A DNA stretch of 10,495 nt from Cytophagales bacterium (GCA_029262955.1 JAJCYL010000693.1:1-10495), one strand, 5' to 3'; shown: positions 1 to 7,700, counted from the stretch's first letter. The notes: a model not told the origin generated them from the letters alone. Made by a program: numbers and translations.

Positions 1-2
1 CA

Positions 3-1088
3 AAATTTGAAAGTGTTCAAACTAATGAAACTGATACGGCGGTTATAGTATATACGTCCGGAACAACTGGTCATCCCAAAGGAGCAGAGCTCACGCATTC
101 TAACATTCTTCACAACACCATTTTGAGTAGGGATATGATCTCAGTTACTCCGGATGACGTTGCGATGATTGTTTTGCCACTCTTTCACATCTTTGGACAA
201 GTGGTACAAATGACTGCCTCTATCTATGCAGGTTGCCCAATTGTCCTGGTACCAAAATTCGATCCAGAGATAGTTTTTGGCCTCATGCTAAAGGAAAAGG
301 TAACACTTTTCTGTGGTGTGCCAACTATGTTTTGGGGACTTCTTAACTATCCTGATAGTGCCAAGTTCGACTTGAAAGCTATAGCTTCTAATCTACGGGT
401 TTGTGGGTCAGGCGGTGCTTCACTTCCCGTTCAAGTTTTGGAAGATTTTGAGGCCAAATTTAACGTTATCATTTTGGAAGGATATGGCATGTCAGAAGGC
501 TCACCAGTCGTCACTTTTAATCAGATCGAAAGTCGAAAACCAGGTTCGGTGGGAATACCTGTATGGGGAGTTGAAGTGGATGTGGTTGATGAACAGGGGA
601 ATTCCGTTCCACTAAATACAGAGGGGCAGGTAGTTTATCGAGGCCACAATGTGATGAAAGGTTATTATAAAAAGCCGAAAGCAACCGCCGAAACGGTTGT
701 CAACGGCTGGCTTCAATCAGGTGATGTTGGAAAATTCGATGAAGACCGGTTCTTATACATTGTTGACCGCACCAAAGACATGATCATCAGAGGCGGTTTG
801 AACGTATACCCACGGGAAGTTGAAGAAGTAATGATGAAACATGAGGCTGTTTCGCTGGTTGCTGTTATTGGAGTTCAAAGTGATCAATATGGTGAAGAAA
901 TCAAAGCATGTGTGGTGTTGAAAGATGGAAAGAATATAACTGAAGAGGATTTATCCAAATGGACCAAAGCGCATATCGCAGCCTATAAGTATCCCCGCGT
1001 CATTGAGTTTATGAAGGCACTTCCTATGACGGCTACTGGCAAGATTCTCAAGAAGGAGCTAAGAAAACGAGAGTTAGAACTTCAATAG
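3..1088 (+). CDS. Long-chain fatty-acid--CoA ligase (AMP-forming), 5'-truncated by window edge
   Basis: Adenylate-forming enzyme that activates a fatty acid with ATP to an acyl-AMP and then to acyl-CoA, in the cytoplasm or at the inner membrane. The reading frame is open from base 3 with no start, so the N-terminal part lies off the window; 361 residues are visible. The ATP/AMP-binding signature YTSGTTGHPKG is at visible residues 17-27, the YGMSEG motif begins at 161, and a classic acyl-CoA synthetase signature follows (NGWLQSGDVG, then IVDRTKDMIIRGGLNVYP). The A10 motif MTATGKILKKEL near the C-terminus holds the catalytic lysine at about visible residue 347. The order and spacing of motifs fit FadD/LcfB-type ligases. 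Exact chain-length specificity cannot be read, and a related class I ligase with another acid substrate is possible. A TTG at 123 is not the start, because the AMP-binding signature lies before it. The 3' end overlaps the opposing DUF6702 gene by 15 bp. Confidence 0.93.
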   Translation, partial: KFESVQTNETDTAVIVYTSGTTGHPKGAELTHSNILHNTILSRDMISVTPDDVAMIVLPLFHIFGQVVQMTASIYAGCPIVLVPKFDPEIVFGLMLKEKVTLFCGVPTMFWGLLNYPDSAKFDLKAIASNLRVCGSGGASLPVQVLEDFEAKFNVIILEGYGMSEGSPVVTFNQIESRKPGSVGIPVWGVEVDVVDEQGNSVPLNTEGQVVYRGHNVMKGYYKKPKATAETVVNGWLQSGDVGKFDEDRFLYIVDRTKDMIIRGGLNVYPREVEEVMMKHEAVSLVAVIGVQSDQYGEEIKACVVLKDGKNITEEDLSKWTKAHIAAYKYPRVIEFMKALPMTATGKILKKELRKRELELQ

Positions 1089-1544
1089 CTCAGACTCGCT
1101 TCCTTTAGAAAATCTTAAAAAGCGTTTGTCATCATTGATATTCACGGTAACTACATTCGTTTGCGTTTCAAACAATTCAGTAAGAATCTGATTCCTAAGC
1201 TCTAATGAGGAAATTTTGTCAATGCTTTGGGCTTCGAAATATGTCCAGGTGGCGTCTCCCTCATTTGCACTGCTTATCAGTTTAAGAATGACTTCCTGGC
1301 CGTTTAATCGAACTTCCATTCGTTGACTTATATATTGATTTATCAAAGAACTATGTTCAGTTATTTGATCAGGTGATCGTAAGGAAACAGAGGATTTAGT
1401 CAAATAATAAATTCCGTCTTCCAAATCATTGGTGAATATTTTTACACTTATGTTCAACTTATTCGTCTCCGGTACAAAATCAATTTCTGTAACGCTTATA
1501 TAAATGGCATGGAAGGGAATCAGGAAAGCCAAAATGGGAATCAT
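1074..1544 (-). CDS. DUF6702 family protein (small envelope protein, function unknown)
   Basis: A 156-residue protein matching, from memory, the Bacteroidota family DUF6702. The family hallmark is an (H)-hydrophobic-YVSVTEI-like opening followed by a KxLxISVRIFTDDLE-like strand. Here it reads IYISVTEIDFVPETNKLNIS and then VKIFTNDLEDG. Later features also fit: a VRLNGQEVILKL strand, a WTYFEAQ strand, and a C-terminal NVVTVNINDDKR strand. It is predicted to be an all-beta exported protein; its role is unknown. The N-terminus (MIPILAFLIPFHA) is hydrophobic but short and has no basic residue, so it is a poor signal peptide. A TAA lies four codons upstream in frame, so no longer start is available. 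Family members often sit near carboxypeptidase-regulatory-like/DUF5686 genes or M1 peptidases, and here a DUF5686 gene is the divergent neighbour. Its last 15 bp overlap the acyl-CoA ligase end on the other strand. Confidence 0.82.
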   Translation of the reverse strand: MIPILAFLIPFHAIYISVTEIDFVPETNKLNISVKIFTNDLEDGIYYLTKSSVSLRSPDQITEHSSLINQYISQRMEVRLNGQEVILKLISSANEGDATWTYFEAQSIDKISSLELRNQILTELFETQTNVVTVNINDDKRFLRFSKGSESELLKF

Positions 1545-1618
1545 AGCTCGAAATTAATGATCGCGAAACAACCTATTCAGGCCAATTTACATCTAACAGT
1601 CAATTCGAGGAAGAAAAG

Positions 1619-4219
1619 ATGAGATTAGTCCTACTATTGGTGTCGTTAATAACTGCAATTAATATTCAACTAAGTGCTCAGACTGGTATTAAAGGCATAG
1701 TTTTAGGCGAAAATGAAGAACCACTACCATTCGCCAGTGTTTACATAAGAAACCTAAAAACTGGTGCCGCCTCCAACATTGAGGGCTTCTATGAACTAAG
1801 ATTAAACCCTGGGAAATATGATTTGGTCTTCCAGTATGTGGGTTACGAATCTCAAATTCACTTTGTAGAAGTTACCGCTGGCTTTGTTAACCTCAATATT
1901 AATTTCAAACCACAAGTGATTCTTTTAAAGGAAGTCGAGATAAGGGCCGGAGCTGAAGACCCGGCTTATACCATCATGCGAAAAGCTATCGCCAAAGCCA
2001 AATACCATACCCAGCAGATCGACTCATTTAATGCTAAGGTCTATATCAAAGGATCCGGCCGACTTTTGGACGCTCCATTCTTTTTAAGAAAAAAGATCGA
2101 AAAAGAAGGGATTGATTCCACTATGGCTTTCACCTCCGAATCTTTAAGCGAATTGTTTTATAAAAGGCCTAACAAAGTGGTTCAAAGGGTGATTGCAGTG
2201 CGATCCCAGGGCGAAGACAATGGTACAGGGCCCGGAGAAATTGTGACTGAAAGCTTCTATCAGCCAGAAATAAAAAATGCCATCTCTCCCTTATCTCCAA
2301 AGGCATTTGCCTATTACAAATTCATTTATGAAGGTTCCTTTCAGGACAGGGGGTATTTAGTCAATAAAATAAACGTTGTTCCTCGCAGCCGTGGAGACAA
2401 TGTTTTTGAAGGAACGGTATTCATCGTGGAGGACCTATGGAGCATCCATAGCCTTGAACTCGATACCTATGAATTTGGGATAAAGTTTAGTATTAACCAG
2501 ACTTATGCTCCAATCGACTCCCTGGTGTGGTTACCAATAAGACACAAAATTGATGTCAATGGTACATTTTTCGGTTTCGACTTTGAATACAATTATCTGG
2601 GTACACTGAAGGATTACGAAATAACTCTCAATCCGGACCTGGTAATGGAGTTCGAGGTGGTTGATGAGAAGATTGAAAAAGAAAAAGCATTAGAGTTGAA
2701 AAAGAGACAATCTTCTACCGAAAAAACACTGGCAAATCTGGCCTCTCAGAAAGAAGTCACACGAAAGGATTTAAGGAAACTGTTACGAGAATATGAAAAA
2801 CAGGAGCTTCAAGAAACTGAGGAACCAGATGTGGTGTCAGATGTGACGTTTCAAGAAGACTCAACAACTGAATACAGCGATGACTCGGTCTATTGGAATG
2901 CAATAAGACCTGTGCCATTAACATCATACGAAAGGAAAGGCTATATCAAAATGGATAGTATTGAAATAGCTCAAGAAAAGGAAGTGAAGGAAGATTCTAT
3001 TGATAGAAGAGTATTCCGGTTGTACGACATTATTCTTGGCAAGACTTATGACCTTGATGAAGATTCCCGATTTCAAATAAGGTCACCATTAGGAACCATT
3101 GGATTTAATGCAGTTGAAGGCTATAATTTTCACTATGACTTCCGGTTCAGGCATGACCTGACTGAATCGAAAAGGTTGACATATGGTCCAGTCATCAGGT
3201 ATGCTTTTGCCAGAAAAAAGGTGATTGGGAAGTTCTATTCCGATTTTAGCTATGGCGAAGGTTTGAAAAGAAGCCATATCAAGATTGAGGGGGGGCGATA
3301 TGTGAATCAGATAAATGGCGAAGAACCCATTCATCCAATCATAAATACATTTACTTCATTAATTCTTGAAGAGAATTACCTCAAAATTTACGAAAAGGAT
3401 TATCTGAAAATCGATCATAAACATAAGTTAAATGAGAAATTGAGCATCAGATCTACATTTGAAGTGGCTCATAGAAAACATCTAAACAATCAAACTACCC
3501 ATGTGTGGTTCGACAATGAAGGAAAAACATACACCGCCAATGACCCACTTAACCTGGAGATCGTTAATACCAACTTCACCACTCATAACGCATCAGTTTT
3601 AGAATTCGAATCCACGTTTGCACCCTGGCAGAAGTATGAAATTAAAAACGGGTATAAAGAAATAATCAAGAAAAGTTCTCCTTCCTTTTCCCTGCTTTAT
3701 AAAAAAGGTATTGCTGATATTTTTTCCAGTGACGTCAACTTTGACCTAATCGAAGCCGGGTATAATCAGAGTTTCAATTGGGGAATTAGGGGAAAAGTAG
3801 ACATCAAGGTAAATGCTGGTAAATTTCTTAATGAAGCCAACTACTTAATTGACTTCAAGCACTTTCCAGGGAATCAAACTCCTTTTGCAACCACAGACCC
3901 AACAAAAAGCTACAGGCTACTTGATTATTATCTCTACAGTACCACTGATGACTACGTTACTTCTTTCCTTCATACTCAATTCAGGAAGTTATTGATTACC
4001 CAATTGCCAATGGTCAGATTGATTGGTTTAAAAGAAAATCTCTTTTTTAATTATTTACATACGGAGCTTTCAAGGAATTACATGGAAGTTGGTTACGGCC
4101 TGGATTACATTTTTAAGGTATTTAGAATTGAAGCCATTGCAGCTTTCCAGGATGGCAAGTACCAGGATTTTGGAGTGAGAATAGGTATCGCTACAAATTT
4201 GGATGATCTGTTCAATTAG
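1619..4219 (+). CDS. DUF5686 outer-membrane protein with carboxypeptidase-regulatory-like N-terminal domain
   Basis: An 866-residue predicted outer-membrane protein. Residues 1-21 (MRLVLLLVSLITAINIQLSAQ) are a signal peptide. Residues about 23-105 form a CarboxypepD_reg-like beta-sandwich (GIKGIVLGENEEPLPFASV, then the turn NIEGFYELRLNPGKYDL and VGYE), as found at the N-terminus of many Bacteroidota TonB-linked proteins. The rest fits DUF5686. It includes a lysine/glutamate-rich, coiled-coil-like linker from about 349 to 410, an acidic stretch to about 424, and the family hallmark YWNAIRPVPLT from 425, followed by a GYIKMDS segment. From about 490 to the end are alternating beta strands rich in aromatic residues, consistent with a barrel wall. 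There is no SusC-type plug or TonB box that I can recognise. The ATG at 1619 follows AGGAAG at 1608-1613, a good ribosome binding site. Substrate and function are unknown. It is divergent from the DUF6702 gene and ends 7 bp from the opposing T9SS cargo gene. Confidence 0.86.
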   Translation: MRLVLLLVSLITAINIQLSAQTGIKGIVLGENEEPLPFASVYIRNLKTGAASNIEGFYELRLNPGKYDLVFQYVGYESQIHFVEVTAGFVNLNINFKPQVILLKEVEIRAGAEDPAYTIMRKAIAKAKYHTQQIDSFNAKVYIKGSGRLLDAPFFLRKKIEKEGIDSTMAFTSESLSELFYKRPNKVVQRVIAVRSQGEDNGTGPGEIVTESFYQPEIKNAISPLSPKAFAYYKFIYEGSFQDRGYLVNKINVVPRSRGDNVFEGTVFIVEDLWSIHSLELDTYEFGIKFSINQTYAPIDSLVWLPIRHKIDVNGTFFGFDFEYNYLGTLKDYEITLNPDLVMEFEVVDEKIEKEKALELKKRQSSTEKTLANLASQKEVTRKDLRKLLREYEKQELQETEEPDVVSDVTFQEDSTTEYSDDSVYWNAIRPVPLTSYERKGYIKMDSIEIAQEKEVKEDSIDRRVFRLYDIILGKTYDLDEDSRFQIRSPLGTIGFNAVEGYNFHYDFRFRHDLTESKRLTYGPVIRYAFARKKVIGKFYSDFSYGEGLKRSHIKIEGGRYVNQINGEEPIHPIINTFTSLILEENYLKIYEKDYLKIDHKHKLNEKLSIRSTFEVAHRKHLNNQTTHVWFDNEGKTYTANDPLNLEIVNTNFTTHNASVLEFESTFAPWQKYEIKNGYKEIIKKSSPSFSLLYKKGIADIFSSDVNFDLIEAGYNQSFNWGIRGKVDIKVNAGKFLNEANYLIDFKHFPGNQTPFATTDPTKSYRLLDYYLYSTTDDYVTSFLHTQFRKLLITQLPMVRLIGLKENLFFNYLHTELSRNYMEVGYGLDYIFKVFRIEAIAAFQDGKYQDFGVRIGIATNLDDLFN

Positions 4220-4226
4220 AATACAG

Positions 4227-5624
4227 TCAATTGTTAATTAGTATTTTTTTCAAAAAAACCTCTTTTTTAGTTTCAAGCTGTATTAAATAAATGCCTTTTT
4301 TTATAACGGATGTGTTCACAAATAGTGGATCGTTATTTATTTCGTTAATTATAGTCTGAATTACCTGGCCTGACATGTTTATAACAGATAAATTGATTGT
4401 TTCAGCGGGGCCTTCTACATAAAATCCGTCCTGAGCGGGGTTTGGATAAATATTCCATAGACTTTGTTCAATTTCATCCCCAATCGCAGTTACAGCCGCT
4501 GCCTTGAAGGCCAACTTTACTCGACCCCTAAGAGGGCTATTTCCAGTCACCTCATAATAAATAATGTAAGGAACTCCTTCGCTATTAAGAGCCAAAGATG
4601 TTTGTTGCCCCAAAATCGTACTGCCCCCTGATTCATCAACTACAGTTTCTATCTCCCACATTCCATTAATTCTTTGTGCATATTTGATTACTTCCCTATC
4701 GCCATAAGTCAAGTGATAGATATCATCCACTAAGGTAAGTGAGGTCACGTTCCGGGCACCCTCAAATGCGATTTGGATATTATCGAAATCCTCTACCTTT
4801 TCTGTAGTCCATTGATCATTTTCGAATATTGCAAACTCTATCATACCCTTTCCTGGACCAACTCGTGTATAATAACTGACAGCCGGTTTATCATTTTCGT
4901 CCAATACTAATGAAGAAAACCTACCGGAACCAGCGTCATTATCGATGGTTGAAATCCGCCACTTACCGGTTGTTTTTTCTGCATATTTCAATATCTCATC
5001 TCCTGGTGATTCAAAATAGGTAATATGCGGATTACCATTCGAATCCACATGAATTGAAGTGCTGAACTGATATTCTATTGGTCCGGAGCCAATACTCTCT
5101 ACCGACCAGTTATTGCCATCAAAGAATGCGTATTCAACTCCATCGCTGCTACCAAACTGAACAGGATCAACCGAAGAGGTATGTATCAAACCACTAGATT
5201 CAACGTATAATGAATTGTCCCAACCATCGTGCCCCGGATGTTTTATCACCTCGCCTATCCAATCTCCATTTTCATCTTTTGTCCAATGGGTTTGATCTTC
5301 CTCATCATGGTTATGAAATTGAACATGTGGCATATTTCCAGGTCCTATTTTTATATCTAAAGGACCATAAAAATATCCTTCGTTCAACGTTTCAATTGTC
5401 GTGGAAAAATTTGGGGTTAGCTGAGCATGTTTTACAAAACCGGGCTCAGCTTCTAACATATAAGCGATATGGATATTATCGTCAGAATCGATAGCAATTT
5501 CAGGTTTAACACCACTATCTATTTCTCTGAATCGCCAAACAAGTTGTGAATAACCAGGCAAAGTCATCACTAAATTGAGAATAATGAACCAGCCGCAAAT
5601 TCCCTTCATGCAAATTCCTTTCAT
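4227..5624 (-). CDS. T9SS type A sorting-domain protein with seven beta-propeller-like repeats
   Basis: A 465-residue secreted protein. Residues 1-27 form a signal peptide ending in GYSQ. The C-terminal part, about 389-465, is a type A T9SS sorting domain: WNIYPNPAQDGFYVEG, then INLSVINMSGQVIQ, then KKGIYLIQLE, and a final lysine-rich strand. Such proteins cross the outer membrane by the type IX system and are released or anchored on the surface. Between them I count seven degenerate repeats of roughly 36-43 residues, at about 42-80, 89-128, 138-179, 190-228, 238-280, 295-330 and 342-378. Each has a D-x-(N/D)-G-x-P-H-(I/V)-x-Y-like core and then a KYA-x-x-x-x-G-x-W strand. This suggests a seven-bladed propeller of the BNR/sialidase-like type. 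No catalytic residues are identifiable, so a binding role is as likely as an enzymatic one. The start is uncertain: ATG at 5624 or at 5609 within a tandem duplication. The latter has AAAGGA 6 nt ahead and gives a 460-residue product. Confidence 0.85.
   Translation of the reverse strand: MKGICMKGICGWFIILNLVMTLPGYSQLVWRFREIDSGVKPEIAIDSDDNIHIAYMLEAEPGFVKHAQLTPNFSTTIETLNEGYFYGPLDIKIGPGNMPHVQFHNHDEEDQTHWTKDENGDWIGEVIKHPGHDGWDNSLYVESSGLIHTSSVDPVQFGSSDGVEYAFFDGNNWSVESIGSGPIEYQFSTSIHVDSNGNPHITYFESPGDEILKYAEKTTGKWRISTIDNDAGSGRFSSLVLDENDKPAVSYYTRVGPGKGMIEFAIFENDQWTTEKVEDFDNIQIAFEGARNVTSLTLVDDIYHLTYGDREVIKYAQRINGMWEIETVVDESGGSTILGQQTSLALNSEGVPYIIYYEVTGNSPLRGRVKLAFKAAAVTAIGDEIEQSLWNIYPNPAQDGFYVEGPAETINLSVINMSGQVIQTIINEINNDPLFVNTSVIKKGIYLIQLETKKEVFLKKILINN
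5595..5624 (-). repeat. Tandem 15-bp duplication at the start codon of the T9SS cargo gene
   Basis: Read on the minus strand, ATGAAAGGAATTTGC (5624-5610) is followed at once by ATGAAGGGAATTTGC (5609-5595). The two units match at 14 of 15 bases. Each encodes MKGIC and each supplies an in-frame ATG. The first copy also places an AAAGGA Shine-Dalgarno-like sequence 6 nt before the second ATG. The simplest reading is a small slippage or duplication event that doubled the start region. The second ATG alone would yield a normal signal peptide. Confidence 0.85.
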
Positions 5625-5742
5625 ATTACTTTCATTTGTTTTGAAACACCCCGTTTATCTAAATAATTTCATAATCATGTTTGGGGACCATATTTTTTTT
5701 TAAACCTCCATTGCACCACTTTTACAAATAAGGACATTACCA
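5625..5742. promoter_or_regulatory. Divergent intergenic region between T9SS cargo gene and iaaA
   Basis: This 118-bp AT-rich spacer must hold the 5' signals of both flanking genes. On the plus strand a TTTG (5640-5643) followed 20 nt later by TAATTTCA (5664-5671) is a partial match to the Bacteroidota primary promoter pattern TTTG-N19-TAnnTTTG. The match is weak and could be chance. A run of nine T lies at 5693-5701. AGGA at 5731-5734, 8 nt before the iaaA ATG, is a plausible ribosome binding site. No operator palindrome stands out. Confidence 0.3.
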
Positions 5743-6672
5743 ATGACTGAGATATCACTTGCCATTCATGGAGGAGCTGGAACCATCCTCAAAAGCGCAA
5801 TGACTCCTGAGAAGGAGCTAGCCTATCAATCAGCTCTTCAAAACGCCCTTGATAGTGGTTACCAGGCGTTGCGGGAGGGCCAGTCCTCGTTAAGAGCGGT
5901 TGAGCAAGCTGTAATTAGCCTTGAGGACTCTCCCCTATTCAATGCCGGTAAGGGATCAGTATTTACGGCCCAGGGCACCCATGAAATGGACGCCTCTATT
6001 ATGGAAGGTTCCAAGCTTAATGCAGGAGCAGTAGCCATGGTAAAGGGGGTTAAGAATCCCATAACATTAGCCAGGCTGGTTATGGAAAAATCTGGACATG
6101 TATTCTTAGCAGCAAAAGGAGCAGAAGAATTTGCCCGATCAGTTGGTGCTGATTTTGAAGATGCCGAATACTTTTATGATGAGTTACGATACCAACAATG
6201 GCAGGAAGTGATGGGAACTGACCAAACTCAATTAGATCATTCAGTTTCGAAAGATGAAAAATTTGGTACCGTTGGTGCTGTTGCTTTAGATAAAGACGGC
6301 AACATTGCAGCAGCCACTTCTACTGGAGGAATGACCAATAAAAAGTTTGGACGAGTGGGTGATAGCCCTATGATTGGAGCGGGAACTTATGCCAATAATC
6401 GCACCTGTGCGATCTCCTGTACTGGAAGTGGTGAATACTTCATCCGTGGGGTGGTTGCCTATGATGTGTCAGCATTAATGGAATACAAGGGAATGAATTT
6501 AAAGGATGCATGTAATGAGGTGATAAATCATCGGCTTTTGGACATAGGTGGTGATGGCGGTCTAATCGCAGTCGATGCCAAAGGTAATGTCGCTTTTTCA
6601 TTCAACACTGAGGGAATGTACCGGGGTTATCGGACTTCTAATGGTGATGAGGCCATAGGGATTTATAAGTAG
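5743..6672 (+). CDS. iaaA: Isoaspartyl peptidase / plant-type L-asparaginase (Ntn hydrolase)
   Basis: Hydrolyses beta-aspartyl (isoaspartyl) dipeptides and, more slowly, L-asparagine. Beside cyanophycin genes its likely substrate is the beta-Asp-Arg dipeptide released by cyanophycinase, giving Asp and Arg. The 309-residue length is normal for the family. It begins with the IHGGAG motif (residues 8-13) and has the LFNAGKGSVF motif at 65-74. The autoproteolytic site is between G175 and T176 in KFGTVGAVALD; T176 becomes the N-terminal nucleophile of the beta subunit. T194 (TSTGG), R204 and D207 (GRVGDSP), and T227-G228 (CTGSGE) match the EcAIII T197/R207/D210/T230/G231 set with a constant offset of three. 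No signal peptide is present, so it should be cytoplasmic. The ATG at 5743 follows AGGA by 8 nt. It is convergent with cphB and co-oriented with, but separated from, cphA. Confidence 0.95.
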   Translation: MTEISLAIHGGAGTILKSAMTPEKELAYQSALQNALDSGYQALREGQSSLRAVEQAVISLEDSPLFNAGKGSVFTAQGTHEMDASIMEGSKLNAGAVAMVKGVKNPITLARLVMEKSGHVFLAAKGAEEFARSVGADFEDAEYFYDELRYQQWQEVMGTDQTQLDHSVSKDEKFGTVGAVALDKDGNIAAATSTGGMTNKKFGRVGDSPMIGAGTYANNRTCAISCTGSGEYFIRGVVAYDVSALMEYKGMNLKDACNEVINHRLLDIGGDGGLIAVDAKGNVAFSFNTEGMYRGYRTSNGDEAIGIYK

Positions 6673-6707
6673 ACACCTATTTCAGAGGGCGTTAGAGATG
6701 TTAATGG

Positions 6708-6722
6708 CTTAAACCCGGAATT
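6708..6722 (+). repeat. 15-bp direct repeat, copy 1 (within terminator hairpin)
   Basis: CTTAAACCCGGAATT here is identical to 10351-10365. This copy contains the left arm of the iaaA/cphB hairpin. The two copies bracket the cphB-cphA block. Confidence 0.8.
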
Positions 6723-6732
6723 AATCCGGGTT
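6712..6732. terminator. Hairpin between convergent iaaA and cphB (probable bidirectional terminator)
   Basis: A perfect 8-bp stem, AACCCGGA (6712-6719) with TCCGGGTT (6725-6732), closes a 5-nt ATTAA loop. After one A-A mismatch two further T-A pairs extend the base. It lies 39 bp after the iaaA stop, and its right arm overlaps the TAA stop of cphB (6731-6733). The position between two convergent genes and the GC-rich stem support termination in both directions. Neither side has a long uridine run, so it is not a textbook intrinsic terminator. Confidence 0.65.
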
Positions 6733-7600
6733 AAATAAACTCTGCTTTTAGAGGTAAAATCTCAATTTTCTTATTCTCGATATTAAAACGGTCACCATTA
6801 GACAATACATGAGTGATCATGTTAGACATGGACATGGGGGTTCCTTCATATAGTATTTGATGGTTATTATGAGTCAGTTGGCTTCCGTCAAAAAGTATCA
6901 CCATTCCCGAACCAATTACCTCAAACTCATTGCAATTTTTTATAACTACTCCTGTATCCTCTCCCAGCCCCATTCCAAGCAAATTAGGAAAAGCCGCAAC
7001 GGCTTCAGCCATTCTGCCAAACCTGCCTCTTTTTACAAAATGAGTATCAATGATCAACTTGGGTATAAACCCGAGCCCCCGACCCATTTTAACTGCCCCT
7101 TTCTGAAGGGCTTCCTTACTACTTCCACCGGCGATCATTTCCTGTGCCATAGCCATGGCCCCAGCACTAGTTCCGGCAATAACGAAATCATCATAGGTGA
7201 ATCTCTGGACCATTAACTCATGCATTGAAGTCCCGGATATGGCAGCAGTGATTTTTGACTGATTACCTCCAGAGAACATCATACAATTGGCTCCCTCAAC
7301 CGCCCTAAGGTTAACAGGATCTTCTGAGTGGCTTTTGTCTCTAATATTGAGAACCTCTACATTTTCACACCCTAACTTTTCGAAAGCTGTCAAATAATTC
7401 TTAGCAACCCTATCAGGAATACTTGAAGCAGTCGGAATCACCAGTATTTTAGCCTGATTCCCTCCACTCTCTTTAACTACATGAGCCAGGATTCCCTCTT
7501 CAATGAAATCCAATCCATTGTTTTCCATCTCGTCCTCACCCTTATCTTCATTGCCACCGATAGGTATGAGGGTACCTTGAATACACTTCTCTTCTTCCAT
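6731..7600 (-). CDS. cphB: Cyanophycinase (peptidase family S51)
   Basis: Serine exopeptidase that degrades cyanophycin to beta-Asp-Arg dipeptides. At 289 residues it is near the usual length of intracellular cyanophycinases. Visible motifs in order are LIPIGGNEDKG (11-21), VIPTASS (54-60), FSGGNQSK (109-116), the nucleophile elbow GTSAGA (143-148, S145), DTHFVKRGR (185-193, H187) and GEDTG (213-217, E214). As I recall, the Synechocystis enzyme triad is Ser132/His174/Glu201; the spacing 145/187/214 is identical. There is no signal peptide, which argues for turnover of an internal store rather than the secreted CphE type. The ATG at 7600 is divergent from cphA by 100 bp, with no strong Shine-Dalgarno sequence. 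The gene converges on iaaA, whose product would act next on the dipeptides. Because it is transcribed opposite to cphA, degradation can be controlled separately from synthesis. Confidence 0.95.
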   Translation of the reverse strand: MEEEKCIQGTLIPIGGNEDKGEDEMENNGLDFIEEGILAHVVKESGGNQAKILVIPTASSIPDRVAKNYLTAFEKLGCENVEVLNIRDKSHSEDPVNLRAVEGANCMMFSGGNQSKITAAISGTSMHELMVQRFTYDDFVIAGTSAGAMAMAQEMIAGGSSKEALQKGAVKMGRGLGFIPKLIIDTHFVKRGRFGRMAEAVAAFPNLLGMGLGEDTGVVIKNCNEFEVIGSGMVILFDGSQLTHNNHQILYEGTPMSMSNMITHVLSNGDRFNIENKKIEILPLKAEFI

Positions 7601-7700
7601 AAATTCTTAATGCTTCACAAAATTCGCTATAATTTTTCAATCAAAAATCTATATTTATAGAATCCTAAAAATTTAATAACATCCAGAACTGTCTAACCAT
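7601..7700. promoter_or_regulatory. Divergent cphB/cphA control region
   Basis: A 100-bp, strongly AT-rich spacer between the start codons of cyanophycinase and cyanophycin synthetase must contain both promoters unless either gene is read from outside. On the plus strand TATAAT (7628-7633) overlaps TAATTTTT (7630-7637), a near match to the Bacteroidota -7 element TAnnTTTG, but no TTTG is found at the matching upstream distance. On the minus strand GAATTTTG lies 16 nt after a TTTTTG, again only a partial fit. No Shine-Dalgarno sequence precedes the cphA ATG (CTAACCAT upstream). No arginine-repressor-like palindrome is evident. Confidence 0.4.

Noticed and set aside
123..1088. A TTG at 123 as start of the acyl-CoA ligase
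   Set aside because: The same frame is open back to base 3 and encodes the essential YTSGTTGHPKG ATP-binding motif before 123, so the gene is simply cut by the window edge.
3289..3295. G7 tract inside the DUF5686 gene as a phase-variation switch
   Set aside because: The tract is read in frame as part of E-G-G-R, the gene is intact, and seven bases is short for a switch. A single-genome view gives no sign of length change.
4244..4258. T7-C-A7 mirror at the DUF5686 / T9SS gene junction as a terminator
   Set aside because: A one-base loop cannot form a stable hairpin, the arms contain no GC pairs, and the sequence lies inside the sorting-domain coding region.
5210..5494. A 94-codon plus-strand open frame opposite the T9SS cargo gene
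   Set aside because: It lies opposite the repeat-bearing, well-supported minus-strand gene and has no recognisable features.
6857..7216. A 119-codon plus-strand open frame across cphB
   Set aside because: It is antisense to the catalytic core of cyanophycinase, including the GTSAGA elbow, and its translation resembles no protein.
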